64,000 nt of DNA from Myxococcota bacterium (GTDB lineage: Bacteria > Myxococcota_A > UBA9160 > UBA6930): the NCBI GenBank assembly GCA_028285625.1, contig JANQOX010000005.1, forward strand, positions 434,001-498,000, given 5' to 3'. The translations under genes and the position numbers were made by a program. Below are positions 32,714-41,298 of the stretch, piece after piece (the stretch's first letter is position 1; the number at the start of each line of letters is the position of its first letter). The notes beneath the pieces were generated by a model, which saw nothing but the letters and a program-made list of their open reading frames with translations, was not told where the DNA came from and did not search any database.

Positions 32714-34327
32714 ATGCGATGCACGAAGGCGGCGGCTTGCCTGGCCGCCCTGCTGCTGTTCCTGCCCGCCGCGACCGGGGCGTCGACGCTCGGCCTCGAA
32801 GGCTGGAGCGGGTACCAGAGTGCCGTGCGCATGACGTCCGAGGGGCAGGGCGGCTCGCCCGCCATGCGCTGGGACTACGAGATCCGACCCCAGAGCCTGG
32901 TCTTCGCCGCGCGCAGCGACCTCGACCCGTCGCAGTTCGCCCAGGGTTCGGGCGTTCGCATCACGCTGCGTTCGGATCGGGACGGGCCGATCTTCCTGCA
33001 CCTGCGCGAACGCGGCGACGAGTCCACCTACCAGTACCAGGTGAACCTGGGCACGGGTTGGCAGTCGCTGCGCATTCCCTTCTCGGACTTCCGCCGCGAC
33101 ACCGACACGCCCGACGAGAACGGCCGGCTCGACCCCGACCAGATCGGCGAGTTCTGGATCGTCGACGCGTCCGGCTACTTCGCACCCCAACTCGCCGGGC
33201 CGCGCACGGTCTGGGTGGACGAGGTCGGCGCGGACGGCGGCGGGGCACCCTCGCCCACCGCGGCGGCCCCGGCGCCGAGCGCCGGTGCGCCGCCGGGCGG
33301 AGGCTCGTCCGATGCGTTCGAGACCCTGGTGGCCTCGGCGCTCACCGCGGCGGGGCTCGCCGCGGTGCTCGACTGGGAGGACCTCGACGAGAAGAGCGAC
33401 GACGAGGTGATCGCCTCGGGGCCCACCAGCGCCTCCGACAATCTCAAGACCGACCCCGCCGTGCTGCGCGATGGCAGTGGCTACGTGATGTACTACGGCG
33501 GCAACCGCACGGGCGGCGGCCAGGAGATCTACCGCGCGACGTCGCAGGACGGCAGGACCTGGTCTCGGCAGGGGCGGCCCGTGCTACGGCTGGGACCGCG
33601 CGGCAGCTGGGATGGCGGCGACGTCGAGACCCCCACCGTGGTGAAGGTCGGCGGGGTCTACCACCTCTACTACTGCGGTCGCGCCGTCGCCGACGACCCC
33701 GACGAGTGGTCGCGGCAGACCGCCTACCAGATCGGTCACGCCACCAGCACCGACGGGGTGAACTGGACCAAGGACCCCGCGAACCCCGTGATCCGCCTGG
33801 GCAACCGAGGCCGCAACGACTGGAACTGGGCGGCCGCCGCCGAGCCCAGTGTGATCTATGACGAGCAGCAGCGGCAGTTCCGGCTCTACTACGTCGGGAT
33901 CAACGTCCTCGGCAGCGGTGCGCATGCCCACATCGGGCTGGCGACCTCGGCCGACGGTTCGTCGTTCCAGAACCACCGCGGCAACCCCGTGATCGCCTCC
34001 GATCCGAGACGCGCCACGGGCGACTTCAACGGGTTCTACACCCCGGCGGTGGTCCGCGACGGCACGGGCTACCGGATCTTCTACGTGACCGACACCTGGA
34101 ACCACCAGCCCTCCGGGCCGATCCGCATGGGCAGCTCTCCCGACGGTCTCACCTGGAAGCTCGACGAGCGCACGCTCGCCAAGAAGGGCGGCGGGTGGAA
34201 GAAGCACGGCGTGTTCGCCCCGTCGGTCCTGGTGGACGGCGATGCGCTGCACCTGTGGTACACGGGCTTCGCCTACACCAACGCGCCGAACTTCGGCATT
34301 GGCTACGCGCGCTATGCGCGCGACTGA
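32714..34327 (+). CDS. Secreted paralogue: carbohydrate-binding domain plus five-bladed beta-propeller
   Basis: This 537-residue protein starts at an ATG 7 nt after AGGAGG and has a cleavable Sec signal (CLAALLLFLPAATGAS) rather than a lipobox. It repeats the architecture of the preceding protein: a CBM-like domain (EGQGGSPAMRWDYEI, ENGRLDPDQIGEFWIVD), then a Ser/Pro/Gly-rich linker (about 178-200) not found in its neighbour, then the propeller with RNDWNWAAAAEPSVIYDE and IFYVTDTWNHQPSGPIRMG. The pair probably arose by tandem duplication and then took different locations (soluble versus lipid-anchored). Last gene of operon C, five bases from the convergent GT4 gene. Confidence 0.83.
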   Translation: MRCTKAAACLAALLLFLPAATGASTLGLEGWSGYQSAVRMTSEGQGGSPAMRWDYEIRPQSLVFAARSDLDPSQFAQGSGVRITLRSDRDGPIFLHLRERGDESTYQYQVNLGTGWQSLRIPFSDFRRDTDTPDENGRLDPDQIGEFWIVDASGYFAPQLAGPRTVWVDEVGADGGGAPSPTAAAPAPSAGAPPGGGSSDAFETLVASALTAAGLAAVLDWEDLDEKSDDEVIASGPTSASDNLKTDPAVLRDGSGYVMYYGGNRTGGGQEIYRATSQDGRTWSRQGRPVLRLGPRGSWDGGDVETPTVVKVGGVYHLYYCGRAVADDPDEWSRQTAYQIGHATSTDGVNWTKDPANPVIRLGNRGRNDWNWAAAAEPSVIYDEQQRQFRLYYVGINVLGSGAHAHIGLATSADGSSFQNHRGNPVIASDPRRATGDFNGFYTPAVVRDGTGYRIFYVTDTWNHQPSGPIRMGSSPDGLTWKLDERTLAKKGGGWKKHGVFAPSVLVDGDALHLWYTGFAYTNAPNFGIGYARYARD

Positions 34328-34332
34328 GCGGC

Positions 34333-35508
34333 CTAGCCGGGGACGGGCTCGCCGTCTGCGAGAGCGCGGTAGACGGCTTCGTACTGGCGTGCGATGACCG
34401 GCGCTTCGAAGCGTTTCGATCGTTCGCGGCTGGCGGCACCGAAGGCGGCGAGCCGCTCGGGGTGGCTCACCAGGTCGACGAGCGCGCGGGCGAAGGCCCC
34501 GGCGTCGGCGGGGGGCACCAGGTAGCCGTTCTCGCCGTGGGCGATCGAGTCGGCGTTGGCGCCCACCTGGGTGGCCACGAAGGGCTTGCCCAGGAACAGC
34601 GCTTCGAGGATGGCGATGGAGAGCGTCTCGCCCAGCGACGAATGGGTGAGCACGTCGAAGGTGGCGCAGGCCTCGATGGCATCGGGGTACTGGCCCGGGA
34701 GGATCACGCGGTCGGCGATGCCCAACTCCTGGACCTCGGCCTGGAGTCGCTCGCGGATGGGCCCGTCGCCCACCAGGGCGAGCCGGGTGGGGGGCATCTG
34801 GGGCGCGGCCTCCGCATACGCCTGGAGCAGATGGGTATGGCCCTTCTCCTCGCCCAGTCGGCCCACCATGCCGAGCAGGACGCAGTCGTCGGGGACGCCC
34901 CAGGCGCGTCGCACGGCCTGGGTGTCGTAGGCGTCCTTCCAGTCGCTGCGGTCCACGAAGTAGGGCACGATCGCCAGCCGACGCGGGCGAAAGGGCCGCA
35001 CCTCTCCCACCAGCGACCGCGACGCCAGGTGCACCGCACTGGCGAGCGGAACCAGCGCGCGGTCCACGTCCTGGATCACGCGACTCTTCCACGGGTGCTG
35101 GATCCATCCGTGTCCCGAGGCGAGCCAGGCCACCCCACGCCGCAGCAGCTTCACGAGCGGCAGGGTGAGCAGGTTGGCCCGGTTGTCGTGGGTGTGGATG
35201 ACCTCGATGCCCAGCTCGTCCACGATGCGCGCGAGCTCGCGGAGGTTCGCGAGCATCTGCTTCTTGTCCCAGCGCATCCTCAGGAGCTCGCCGGGCCGAT
35301 CGTGGTAGCGGTCCTCACAGAAGGCCGGCCGCTCGATGCCACGGCTCTCCACCAGCAGCGTGTGGTCGTGGACCGCTGCGTCGTCGGTGAAGCGGAACAA
35401 CGCGTTGATGAACGTCTCGACCCCGCCGTCCACGACGTACTGACTGCGGACGTGAAGCACGCGGACGGGCGCGCGCGGCGGGGCCGGCGAAGCGGGCGGA
35501 TCCATCAT
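34333..35508 (-). CDS. Family 4 (GT-B) glycosyltransferase
   Basis: This 391-residue GT-B enzyme has an N-terminal acceptor domain (VLHVRSQYVVDGGVETFI, EVIHTHDNRANLL) and a C-terminal donor domain with GMVGRLGEEKGHTHLL, LALVGDGPIRERL, LPGQYPDAIEACATFDVL and the ExxxxxxxE motif GETLSIAILEALFLGKPFVA. It transfers an activated sugar to a lipid-linked or cell-surface acceptor and is probably one of the assembly enzymes of the neighbouring polymer, although it is transcribed separately on the minus strand. Confidence 0.88.
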   Translation of the reverse strand: MMDPPASPAPPRAPVRVLHVRSQYVVDGGVETFINALFRFTDDAAVHDHTLLVESRGIERPAFCEDRYHDRPGELLRMRWDKKQMLANLRELARIVDELGIEVIHTHDNRANLLTLPLVKLLRRGVAWLASGHGWIQHPWKSRVIQDVDRALVPLASAVHLASRSLVGEVRPFRPRRLAIVPYFVDRSDWKDAYDTQAVRRAWGVPDDCVLLGMVGRLGEEKGHTHLLQAYAEAAPQMPPTRLALVGDGPIRERLQAEVQELGIADRVILPGQYPDAIEACATFDVLTHSSLGETLSIAILEALFLGKPFVATQVGANADSIAHGENGYLVPPADAGAFARALVDLVSHPERLAAFGAASRERSKRFEAPVIARQYEAVYRALADGEPVPG

Positions 35509-35622
35509 CGCGACTAGGGTTAGCGAATCGACGCCAGCCGGGTGCTAGCCTGCGGCCCCGAGATCGATCCACCCCCGCACCCGGGCGCGACGGGCACACA
35601 CCGCCGGCCCCTCGAGGAACCC

Positions 35623-35904
35623 ATGCCCAGCATCGTCGCCACCATCAACGTGAAGCCCGACAAGGTCGAGGAGGCCAAGGCCTTCTTCAAGAAGCTCGTG
35701 GCCGGCATCCAGGAGAACGAGCCCGGCACGCTCAGCTACATCCCGCACCAGAGCAAGGACGAGCCCACCAAGTTCATCTTCTACGAGAAGTACGCGGACG
35801 GGGCGGCCCTGGCCGCCCATGGCGCGAACCTCGCCAAGGTCGGCAAGGAGTTCGCTTCGGTGATGGCGGGTCCGCCGGAGATCGTGCAGCTCGAAGAAAT
35901 CTGA
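35623..35904 (+). CDS. Antibiotic biosynthesis monooxygenase (ABM) superfamily protein
   Basis: This 93-residue protein has the size and motifs of the dimeric alpha/beta-barrel ABM/quinol-monooxygenase family: MPSIVATINVKPDKVEEAK, ENEPGTLSYIPHQS, FIFYEKYADGAALAAH and a terminal PPEIVQLEEI strand. Such proteins oxidise quinols or act as small stress-related dimers without a bound cofactor. The ATG at 35623 follows a GAGGAAC ribosome binding site. A GCTAGCCT box lies upstream near 35562. It stands alone; the substrate is unknown. Confidence 0.85.
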   Translation: MPSIVATINVKPDKVEEAKAFFKKLVAGIQENEPGTLSYIPHQSKDEPTKFIFYEKYADGAALAAHGANLAKVGKEFASVMAGPPEIVQLEEI

Positions 35905-36023
35905 GCGCGGTCCCGGGCAGTCGAGCCCCAGGACGCGGCCGTCGCAGCGCGCCGGCCGCAGGGTGACCGCGGGTCATGCCCCGGATTCACCCAACTGACA
36001 CACGGCGGCCGCCGCCCGCGTTC

Positions 36024-36029
36024 TAGCAT
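36024..36029 (+). promoter_or_regulatory. -10 box (TAGCAT) of a probable leaderless promoter
   Basis: TAGCAT is followed by six bases and the GTG start of the haemolysin-III-like gene. No Shine-Dalgarno is present. Confidence 0.45.
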
Positions 36030-36035
36030 GCGGCG

Positions 36036-36818
36036 GTGACCACCTGTGCCTTCGATCCGCTCGTCGGGGCGTGCCAGCCGCTCTCGGCGTTGCTGCACCT
36101 CGCCGGGGCCGTCGTCTACGGCGCGCTCACCCTGTCCTTGTTGCGACGGGCACGCGGCCGCCTGGGCCCGGGGCTCTCGCTCGCGATCTTCGCGATCTCG
36201 TGCGTGTCGCTCCTGGCCGTGAGCGGCGTCTACCACTTCGTGCCGTTCGGAGACCCGTGGCGCGCGCCGCTCCAGCGCGTCGACCACGCGGCGATCTTCG
36301 TGCTGATTGCCGGAACGCTCACGCCCTTCCACGTGATGCTCTTCCGTGGCTCGGCGCGGTTCGTGGTGCTCGGCGTCTTGTGGTTGCTGGCCGCTGGGGC
36401 CATCGCGCTGAAGCTCGCCTACTTCGACGCCCTCCAGGGTGGGGCCGGGCTCGCGCTCTACGTCGGGCTCAGCGCCGTGGGGCTCTCGAGTGCGTTGCTG
36501 CTACCTCGCCGCATCCGACTCGTGGCCTTCGCCCCCATGGCCTGGGGCGGCGCCGCCTACGTGACGGGCGCCCTGCTCGAGCAGTTCGGCCAGCCGGTGC
36601 TGATGCAGGGCGTGGCCGGACCCCACGAGTTCTTCCACGCCACCGTCCTGTTGGGCAGCGCGATCCACTGGCGCTTTCTCGGTGGCATCGCAGACGAGGC
36701 GACGTTCAAGCGCCAAGCGTCCGTTGGGGACGAAGCGACGCTCGACCGCCGAGCGCCCGTTGGGGACGAGGCCCCGTTCAATCCTCGAGCGGTCGTACCT
36801 CGTTCGCACCGGGCATGA
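36036..36818 (+). CDS. Haemolysin III / PAQR-family seven-helix membrane protein
   Basis: This 260-residue protein has seven hydrophobic helices and PAQR zinc-site residues: SGVYHFVPF, RVDHAAIFVLIAGTLTPF and the C-terminal HEFFHATVLLGSAIHW (HxxxH). Bacterial members are intramembrane metal hydrolase-like proteins of uncertain function, historically named haemolysin III. After the last helix comes a tail of three 12-residue repeats (DEATFKRQASVG and variants) that the family lacks. The GTG start follows a TAGCAT box by 6 nt, so the mRNA is probably leaderless. Its last 41 bases overlap the convergent YciI gene. Confidence 0.82.
   Translation: MTTCAFDPLVGACQPLSALLHLAGAVVYGALTLSLLRRARGRLGPGLSLAIFAISCVSLLAVSGVYHFVPFGDPWRAPLQRVDHAAIFVLIAGTLTPFHVMLFRGSARFVVLGVLWLLAAGAIALKLAYFDALQGGAGLALYVGLSAVGLSSALLLPRRIRLVAFAPMAWGGAAYVTGALLEQFGQPVLMQGVAGPHEFFHATVLLGSAIHWRFLGGIADEATFKRQASVGDEATLDRRAPVGDEAPFNPRAVVPRSHRA
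36693..36800 (+). repeat. Three imperfect 36-bp tandem repeats at the 3' end of the PAQR gene
   Basis: Units at 36693-36728, 36729-36764 and 36765-36800 encode DEATFKRQASVG, DEATLDRRAPVG and DEAPFNPRAVVP. They extend the protein beyond its membrane domain. Confidence 0.75.
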
Positions 36819-37125
36819 AGCGCGCACGCTTCGCCCACGCCACGGCTTCTTCGAGGTCGGCTGCCTCGATCACGTAGAACCCGCCCACCGCCTCGCCGCC
36901 GATCCCGGCGTGGGGTCCCACGGTGATCTCGAAGCGACCTTCGGCATCGCGATGGACGGTGCGCGCCTGCTCGGCCGGTGCGCAGCGGCCGTGGGCCACG
37001 AGCCGGCCTTCCGCCACGAGCGCCTTCTCGAGCGCCGCGTGCTCCTGCTGGATGCGGTGCTGATCGGCCTCGGGCAGCGCGTCGAAGGCGCCGCCCACGT
37101 CGGTCATGGTGATCAGGAAACGCAT
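36778..37125 (-). CDS. YciI family protein (DGPF domain)
   Basis: This 115-residue protein fits the YCII/DGPF fold: MRFLITMTDVGGAFDALPE, then EGRLVAHGRCAPAEQART, GRFEITVGPHAGIGGEAVGGFYVIEA with the typical strand-turn GGFYVIEA, and a C-terminal helix. Members are small dimeric enzymes or partners of sigma factors. A GATTGACTC-GG-GAGTCAATC palindrome lies 20 nt upstream, between this gene and the divergent amidohydrolase, and may control it. The gene's 3' end overlaps the PAQR gene by 41 nt. Confidence 0.84.
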   Translation of the reverse strand: MRFLITMTDVGGAFDALPEADQHRIQQEHAALEKALVAEGRLVAHGRCAPAEQARTVHRDAEGRFEITVGPHAGIGGEAVGGFYVIEAADLEEAVAWAKRARFMPGANEVRPLED

Positions 37126-37144
37126 GGGGATCCTCCGTGGGCTC

Positions 37145-37164
37145 GATTGACTCGGGAGTCAATC
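37145..37164. promoter_or_regulatory. 20-bp inverted repeat, candidate operator between YciI and amidohydrolase genes
   Basis: GATTGACTC (37145-37153) and GAGTCAATC (37156-37164) are perfect arms around GG. The site is the only AT-richer island in this 93-nt divergent region, and its symmetry is typical of a TetR- or MarR-type operator. Confidence 0.5.
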
Positions 37165-37218
37165 TCGGCTTCCCTCTGCTGGACCATCCGGCCCCATCCT
37201 CTCACCTGGAGCAATCTC

Positions 37219-38955
37219 ATGCACGATCTCGTGATTCGCGGCGGCAAGGTCGTCGATGGAACCGGCGCCCCCGCCCGACTGGCGGACGTGGCCATCGATG
37301 GCGATCGCGTGACCGCCGTGGGGGGCGAGATCGGCCCTGGCCAGCGTGAGATCGACGCCCAGGGCCACCTGGTGACCCCGGGTTGGGTCGACATCCACAC
37401 CCACTACGACGGGCAGGTCACCTGGGACCCGCACCTCACGCCCTCGGGCTGGAACGGCGTCACCACCGTCGTGATGGGCAACTGCGGCGTAGGCTTCGCG
37501 CCGGTGCGCCCCGGCCAGCAGGACTTCCTGATCCAGCTGATGGAGGGCGTCGAAGACATCCCCGGTACGGCGCTGGCCGAGGGCATCGACTGGAAGTGGG
37601 AGAGCTTCCCCGAGTATCTCGACGCGCTCGAGGCCATGCCGCGTTCGGTGGACGTGGGTGCGCAGATTCCCCACGGCGCGATCCGCGCCTACGTGATGGG
37701 CGAACGCGGCGCGAAGAACGAGAAGGCCACGCCCGCCGAGATCGACGAGATGGCAGCGCTCGTGAAGGAGGGCCTGCACGCCGGCGCGCTGGGCTTCTCC
37801 ACCTCGCGCACGATCCTGCACCGGGCCGTCGACGGCGAGCTGGTACCCGGCACCACGGCCGAGGACGAAGAAGTGCTCGGCATCGGCCGCATGCTGGGCG
37901 AGGTCGGCCACGGGGTGTTCGAGGTGGCGAGCGACCTGGCTCCCGAAGCCGAGGAGCTGAACTGGATGACGCAGCTGGGTCGCGAGACCGGCCGTCCCGT
38001 CGCCTTCGCCTGCCTCCAGAACCCGATCGAGCCCGACCAGTGGAAGCGCCTGCTGAAGGCGGCCGAGGACGACGCCGCCGCCGGCGGCCGGCTCACCCCG
38101 CAGGTCGCCCAGCGACCCGCCGGGCTGCTGCTGGGCTTCGAAGGCACCGCGCACCCGCTGATGTTCAGCGAGACCTGGACCGAGTTGTCGCTGCTGCCGC
38201 CGGAGGAGCGCGTGGCGCGTCTGCGCGACGACCCGGCGCTGCGCAAGAAGCTGATCGACACCCAGGCCGACCTGGCGAGCCTCGGGCTGCCCGGTCCGGC
38301 GGTGCTGGTGGCGACCGGCTTCCACACCATGTTCCCGCTGGGCGACCCGCCGGACTACGAGCCCGGGCCCGAGAAGAGCATCGCCGCCATCGCCGAGCGC
38401 GAAGGGCGCGACCCGCGCGAGGTCGTGCTCGACTGCATGCTGGCCAACGACGGCAAGGGGCTCATCTACCTGCCGCTGCTGGGCTACGCCAATGGCGACC
38501 TCGAAGCCATCCGCGAGATGATGCTGCACCCCCAGGCCGTGTTCGGCCTGTCGGACGGCGGCGCCCACTGCGGCATCATCGCCGATGCGAGCATGCCCAC
38601 CTACCTGCTCACGCACTGGGTGCGCGATCGCGAGCGCGGCGAGCGGATCCCGCTGGAGGCCATCGTCGAGCGACAGACCCGCGCGACGGCGCAGCTCTAC
38701 GGGCTCGAGGACCGTGGCGTGCTCGCGCCGGGCATGAAGGCCGACGTGAACGTGATCGACTTCGACGCGCTGCACATCCACGCGCCCGAGATGGTCTACG
38801 ACCTGCCCGCGGGCGGGAAGCGGCTGATCCAGAAGATCGACGGCTACGTCTACACCGTGAAGAACGGTGAGGTCACCTACGAGAAGGGCGCCCCCACCGG
38901 CGTGCTGCCGGCGGGACTGATCCGAGGACCGCAGCCGGCGCCGGCCCAGGCCTGA
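37219..38955 (+). CDS. D-aminoacylase/N-acyl-D-amino-acid deacylase-type amidohydrolase
   Basis: This 578-residue metal hydrolase begins with [23 protein letters not shown] and has the first metal motif [14 protein letters not shown] and the family loop [13 protein letters not shown]. Later come [10 protein letters not shown], the metal-site [15 protein letters not shown] and a C-terminal [19 protein letters not shown] strand. These fit the D-aminoacylase branch of the amidohydrolase superfamily (COG3653). It would hydrolyse N-acyl amino acids or a related amide or ester. The ATG at 37219 follows TGGAGCAATCTC. It is divergent from YciI and shares a palindromic control region. A GC hairpin at 38970 follows it. 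Confidence 0.87.
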   Translation: MHDLVIRGGKVVDGTGAPARLADVAIDGDRVTAVGGEIGPGQREIDAQGHLVTPGWVDIHTHYDGQVTWDPHLTPSGWNGVTTVVMGNCGVGFAPVRPGQQDFLIQLMEGVEDIPGTALAEGIDWKWESFPEYLDALEAMPRSVDVGAQIPHGAIRAYVMGERGAKNEKATPAEIDEMAALVKEGLHAGALGFSTSRTILHRAVDGELVPGTTAEDEEVLGIGRMLGEVGHGVFEVASDLAPEAEELNWMTQLGRETGRPVAFACLQNPIEPDQWKRLLKAAEDDAAAGGRLTPQVAQRPAGLLLGFEGTAHPLMFSETWTELSLLPPEERVARLRDDPALRKKLIDTQADLASLGLPGPAVLVATGFHTMFPLGDPPDYEPGPEKSIAAIAEREGRDPREVVLDCMLANDGKGLIYLPLLGYANGDLEAIREMMLHPQAVFGLSDGGAHCGIIADASMPTYLLTHWVRDRERGERIPLEAIVERQTRATAQLYGLEDRGVLAPGMKADVNVIDFDALHIHAPEMVYDLPAGGKRLIQKIDGYVYTVKNGEVTYEKGAPTGVLPAGLIRGPQPAPAQA

Positions 38956-38969
38956 CCCGCGGCCCCAAG

Positions 38970-38992
38970 CCCCGCGCCGGCGGGGTGCGGGG
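38970..38992 (+). terminator. GC hairpin after the amidohydrolase
   Basis: CCCCGC (38970-38975) pairs with GCGGGG (38987-38992) around an 11-nt GC-rich loop. No T-tract follows. Confidence 0.35.
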
Positions 38993-39002
38993 CGCGCAGC
39001 GC

Positions 39003-39008
39003 TAGGCT
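39003..39008 (+). promoter_or_regulatory. -10 box (TAGGCT) of a probable leaderless promoter
   Basis: GCTAGGCT is followed by six bases and the ATG of the molybdopterin oxidoreductase gene. There is no ribosome binding site. Confidence 0.45.
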
Positions 39009-39014
39009 CGTGCC

Positions 39015-41249
39015 ATGGCACCGCGCGTGGCGCACAAGACCTGCAATCTCTGCGAGGCGATGTGCGGGCTGCGCATCACCGTGGATGGCGACGCCGTCGG
39101 GCGCATCGAGGGTGACCCCGACGACCCGATCAGCCGGGGCCACCTCTGCCCCAAGGCCATCGCCCTGCGCGAGATCCAGGACGACCCGGATCGGCTGCGT
39201 CGCCCCTTGCGCCGACGGGGGCGCGACTGGGAGGAGATCTCGTTCGACGATGCGCTGGCCGAGACGGCAGAGCGCCTGCACGCGACGCGCAGCCAGCACG
39301 GCGCCGATGCCGTGGGCGTCTACCTGGGCAATCCTGGCGCCCACAGTCTGGGCGTGATCCTGGGGCTGAGCCCGCTGCACGCGGTGCTCGCCACGCGCAA
39401 TCGCTACGCCGCCAGCTCGCTCGACCAGAACCCCAAGCATGCGGCGTCGGTGCTGCTGTTCGGCAACTTCCTCCGCATCGCCGTGCCCGACATCGATCGC
39501 ACCGACTTCCTGCTGGTGCTCGGCGCCAACCCCGTGGTCTCGGGCGGGAGCCTGATGTCGGCGCCCGGGGTGGGCAAGCGGCTGCGCGCGCTTCGCGAAC
39601 GGGGAGGCCGCCTGGTGGTGGTCGACCCACGTCGTACCGAGACGGCCGAACTCGCCGACGACCATCTGCCGCTGCGCCCGGGTCTGGACGGCCTGCTGCT
39701 GGCGGCGCTCGTACACACCGTGCTCGACGAGAAGCACACGGTGCTCGACGAGGAGCGCGCGGCACCGGGGCCGCTCGCCTCGCGCCTGGCCGGCACGCCG
39801 TCGTTGGCCGAGGCGTTGGCCCCGTTCTCTCCCGAGGCCGTGGCGCCGCGTCTGGGTCTCGACGCGGCTCGCATCCGCGGGCTCGCGCGCGACTTCTCCG
39901 CGGCGCCCAGTGCGGTCTGCTACGGCCGCGTGGGTACATGCCAGCATCCGTACGGCACGCTCGCGACCTGGCTGGTCGACGTACTGAACCTGCTCACCGG
40001 CAACTTCGACCGGCCGGGCGGCGCGATGTTTCCGACGCCGGCGGCCGACCTCGCCGATCTGGCGCGGCTTCGTGGCGCGCCCGGTCACCTCTCGCAGTGG
40101 ACGACGCGCGTGCGCGGCGCGCCCTGCTTCAACGGCGAGGCGCCCACACCCTGTCTCGGCGAGGAGATCCGCACGCCCGGGCCCGGTCAGATCCGGGCGC
40201 TGCTCACCATCGCCGGCAACCCCGTGTTGTCGGCGCCCAACGGCGCCGCGTTGGGCGAGGCGCTGGCGACGCTGCCGTTCATGGCGTCCCTCGACTTCTA
40301 CGTGAACGAGACCACGCGCCATGCCCACGTGATCCTGCCGCCCAGCTGGTCGCTCGAGCACGACAACTACGAGATCCTGTTCCACGGGTTTGCCGTGCGG
40401 AACACCGCGCGTTTCTCGCCCGCCTTGGTGGCCCCACGGGATGGGCAGCCCGACGACTACGAGCTGCTGACGGATCTCACGCTGCGCCTGGCCGGACGGG
40501 AGGCCGGCACGGTCCGCCGGGCCGCGATCGAGGCCATCCGTCGCAGTGGGCTCGTGCCCTCGCCGCGTCGGCTGCTGGACTGGATGCTGCGCATCGGACC
40601 CCACGGAGACGGCTTTCGCCCGTGGCGCAGCGGCCTTCGCGTCCGCGACCTCGAGGCGAACCCCAGCGGCATCGACCTCGGTCCGCTCCGGCCGTGCCTC
40701 GACGAGGTGTTGCCGAGCCCCGAGTGGCGCATCGACCTCGCGCCCGAAGTCATGCTCGCCGAGCTCGATCGGCTCGCCCGCGAAGGCGTGCCCGGGCCGC
40801 GGCCGGACGCGCCCTATCAGTTGATCGGGCGGCGCGACGTACGCACCAACAACTCCTGGCTGCACAACACGCGCATGGCCACCAAGGGGCGCGAGCGCTG
40901 CACCCTGATCATGCACCCGGACGACGCGCGGCGGGAAGGTCTCGCGACCGGGGACCGGGCCCTGATTCGAAGCCGGGTCGGCCAGGTCGAAGCGCCCGTC
41001 GTGGTGTCGGACGAGGTGCTGCCGGGCGTCGTGAGCCTGCCCCACGGCTGGGGCCACCGCGGGGAAGGCCTGCGCATGGGCGTGGCCCAGCGCCACCCCG
41101 GCGTGTCGGTGAACGATCTGGTGGACGACGCCGCGCTCGAGCCCGTGGTGGGCAATGCCATCCTGAATGGGGTGCCGGTCGAGGTGGTCGCCGCCCCCGG
41201 GGCCGACTCCCCCGGTGCCGCGGGCGCCGATTCCAGCTCCCTCCTGTGA
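39015..41249 (+). CDS. Molybdopterin-dependent oxidoreductase (DMSO-reductase superfamily)
   Basis: This 744-residue protein has the N-terminal 4Fe-4S motif CNLCEAMC with a fourth ligand in HLCPK (Cys10, 13, 17, 45), the bis-MGD-binding core (LLVLGANPVVSGGSLM, VDPRRTETAELAD, LLTIAGNPVLSAPNG) and the C-terminal molydopterin-binding barrel (PYQLIGRRDVRTNNSW, MHPDDARREGLATGD, GVVSLPHGWGH). No Cys or Sec molybdenum ligand is obvious, and there is no twin-arginine signal, so it is probably cytoplasmic. Related proteins appear near fatty-acid and aromatic catabolism genes, but substrate and partner subunits are unknown. It contains a small duplication, HTVLDEKHTVLDEE. The selenoprotein gene starts 49 nt downstream. 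Confidence 0.88.
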   Translation: MAPRVAHKTCNLCEAMCGLRITVDGDAVGRIEGDPDDPISRGHLCPKAIALREIQDDPDRLRRPLRRRGRDWEEISFDDALAETAERLHATRSQHGADAVGVYLGNPGAHSLGVILGLSPLHAVLATRNRYAASSLDQNPKHAASVLLFGNFLRIAVPDIDRTDFLLVLGANPVVSGGSLMSAPGVGKRLRALRERGGRLVVVDPRRTETAELADDHLPLRPGLDGLLLAALVHTVLDEKHTVLDEERAAPGPLASRLAGTPSLAEALAPFSPEAVAPRLGLDAARIRGLARDFSAAPSAVCYGRVGTCQHPYGTLATWLVDVLNLLTGNFDRPGGAMFPTPAADLADLARLRGAPGHLSQWTTRVRGAPCFNGEAPTPCLGEEIRTPGPGQIRALLTIAGNPVLSAPNGAALGEALATLPFMASLDFYVNETTRHAHVILPPSWSLEHDNYEILFHGFAVRNTARFSPALVAPRDGQPDDYELLTDLTLRLAGREAGTVRRAAIEAIRRSGLVPSPRRLLDWMLRIGPHGDGFRPWRSGLRVRDLEANPSGIDLGPLRPCLDEVLPSPEWRIDLAPEVMLAELDRLAREGVPGPRPDAPYQLIGRRDVRTNNSWLHNTRMATKGRERCTLIMHPDDARREGLATGDRALIRSRVGQVEAPVVVSDEVLPGVVSLPHGWGHRGEGLRMGVAQRHPGVSVNDLVDDAALEPVVGNAILNGVPVEVVAAPGADSPGAAGADSSSLL

Positions 41250-41298
41250 ACCCCCCACCCGTTTGCTAACGATCGATCGACGAGGAGGCGACACCACG

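Noticed and set aside
39715..39760. In-frame 21-nt duplication (VLDEKHTVLDEE) in the molybdopterin oxidoreductase as an indel error
   Set aside because: The frame is preserved and the segment is in a variable surface linker, so it is an ordinary short duplication.
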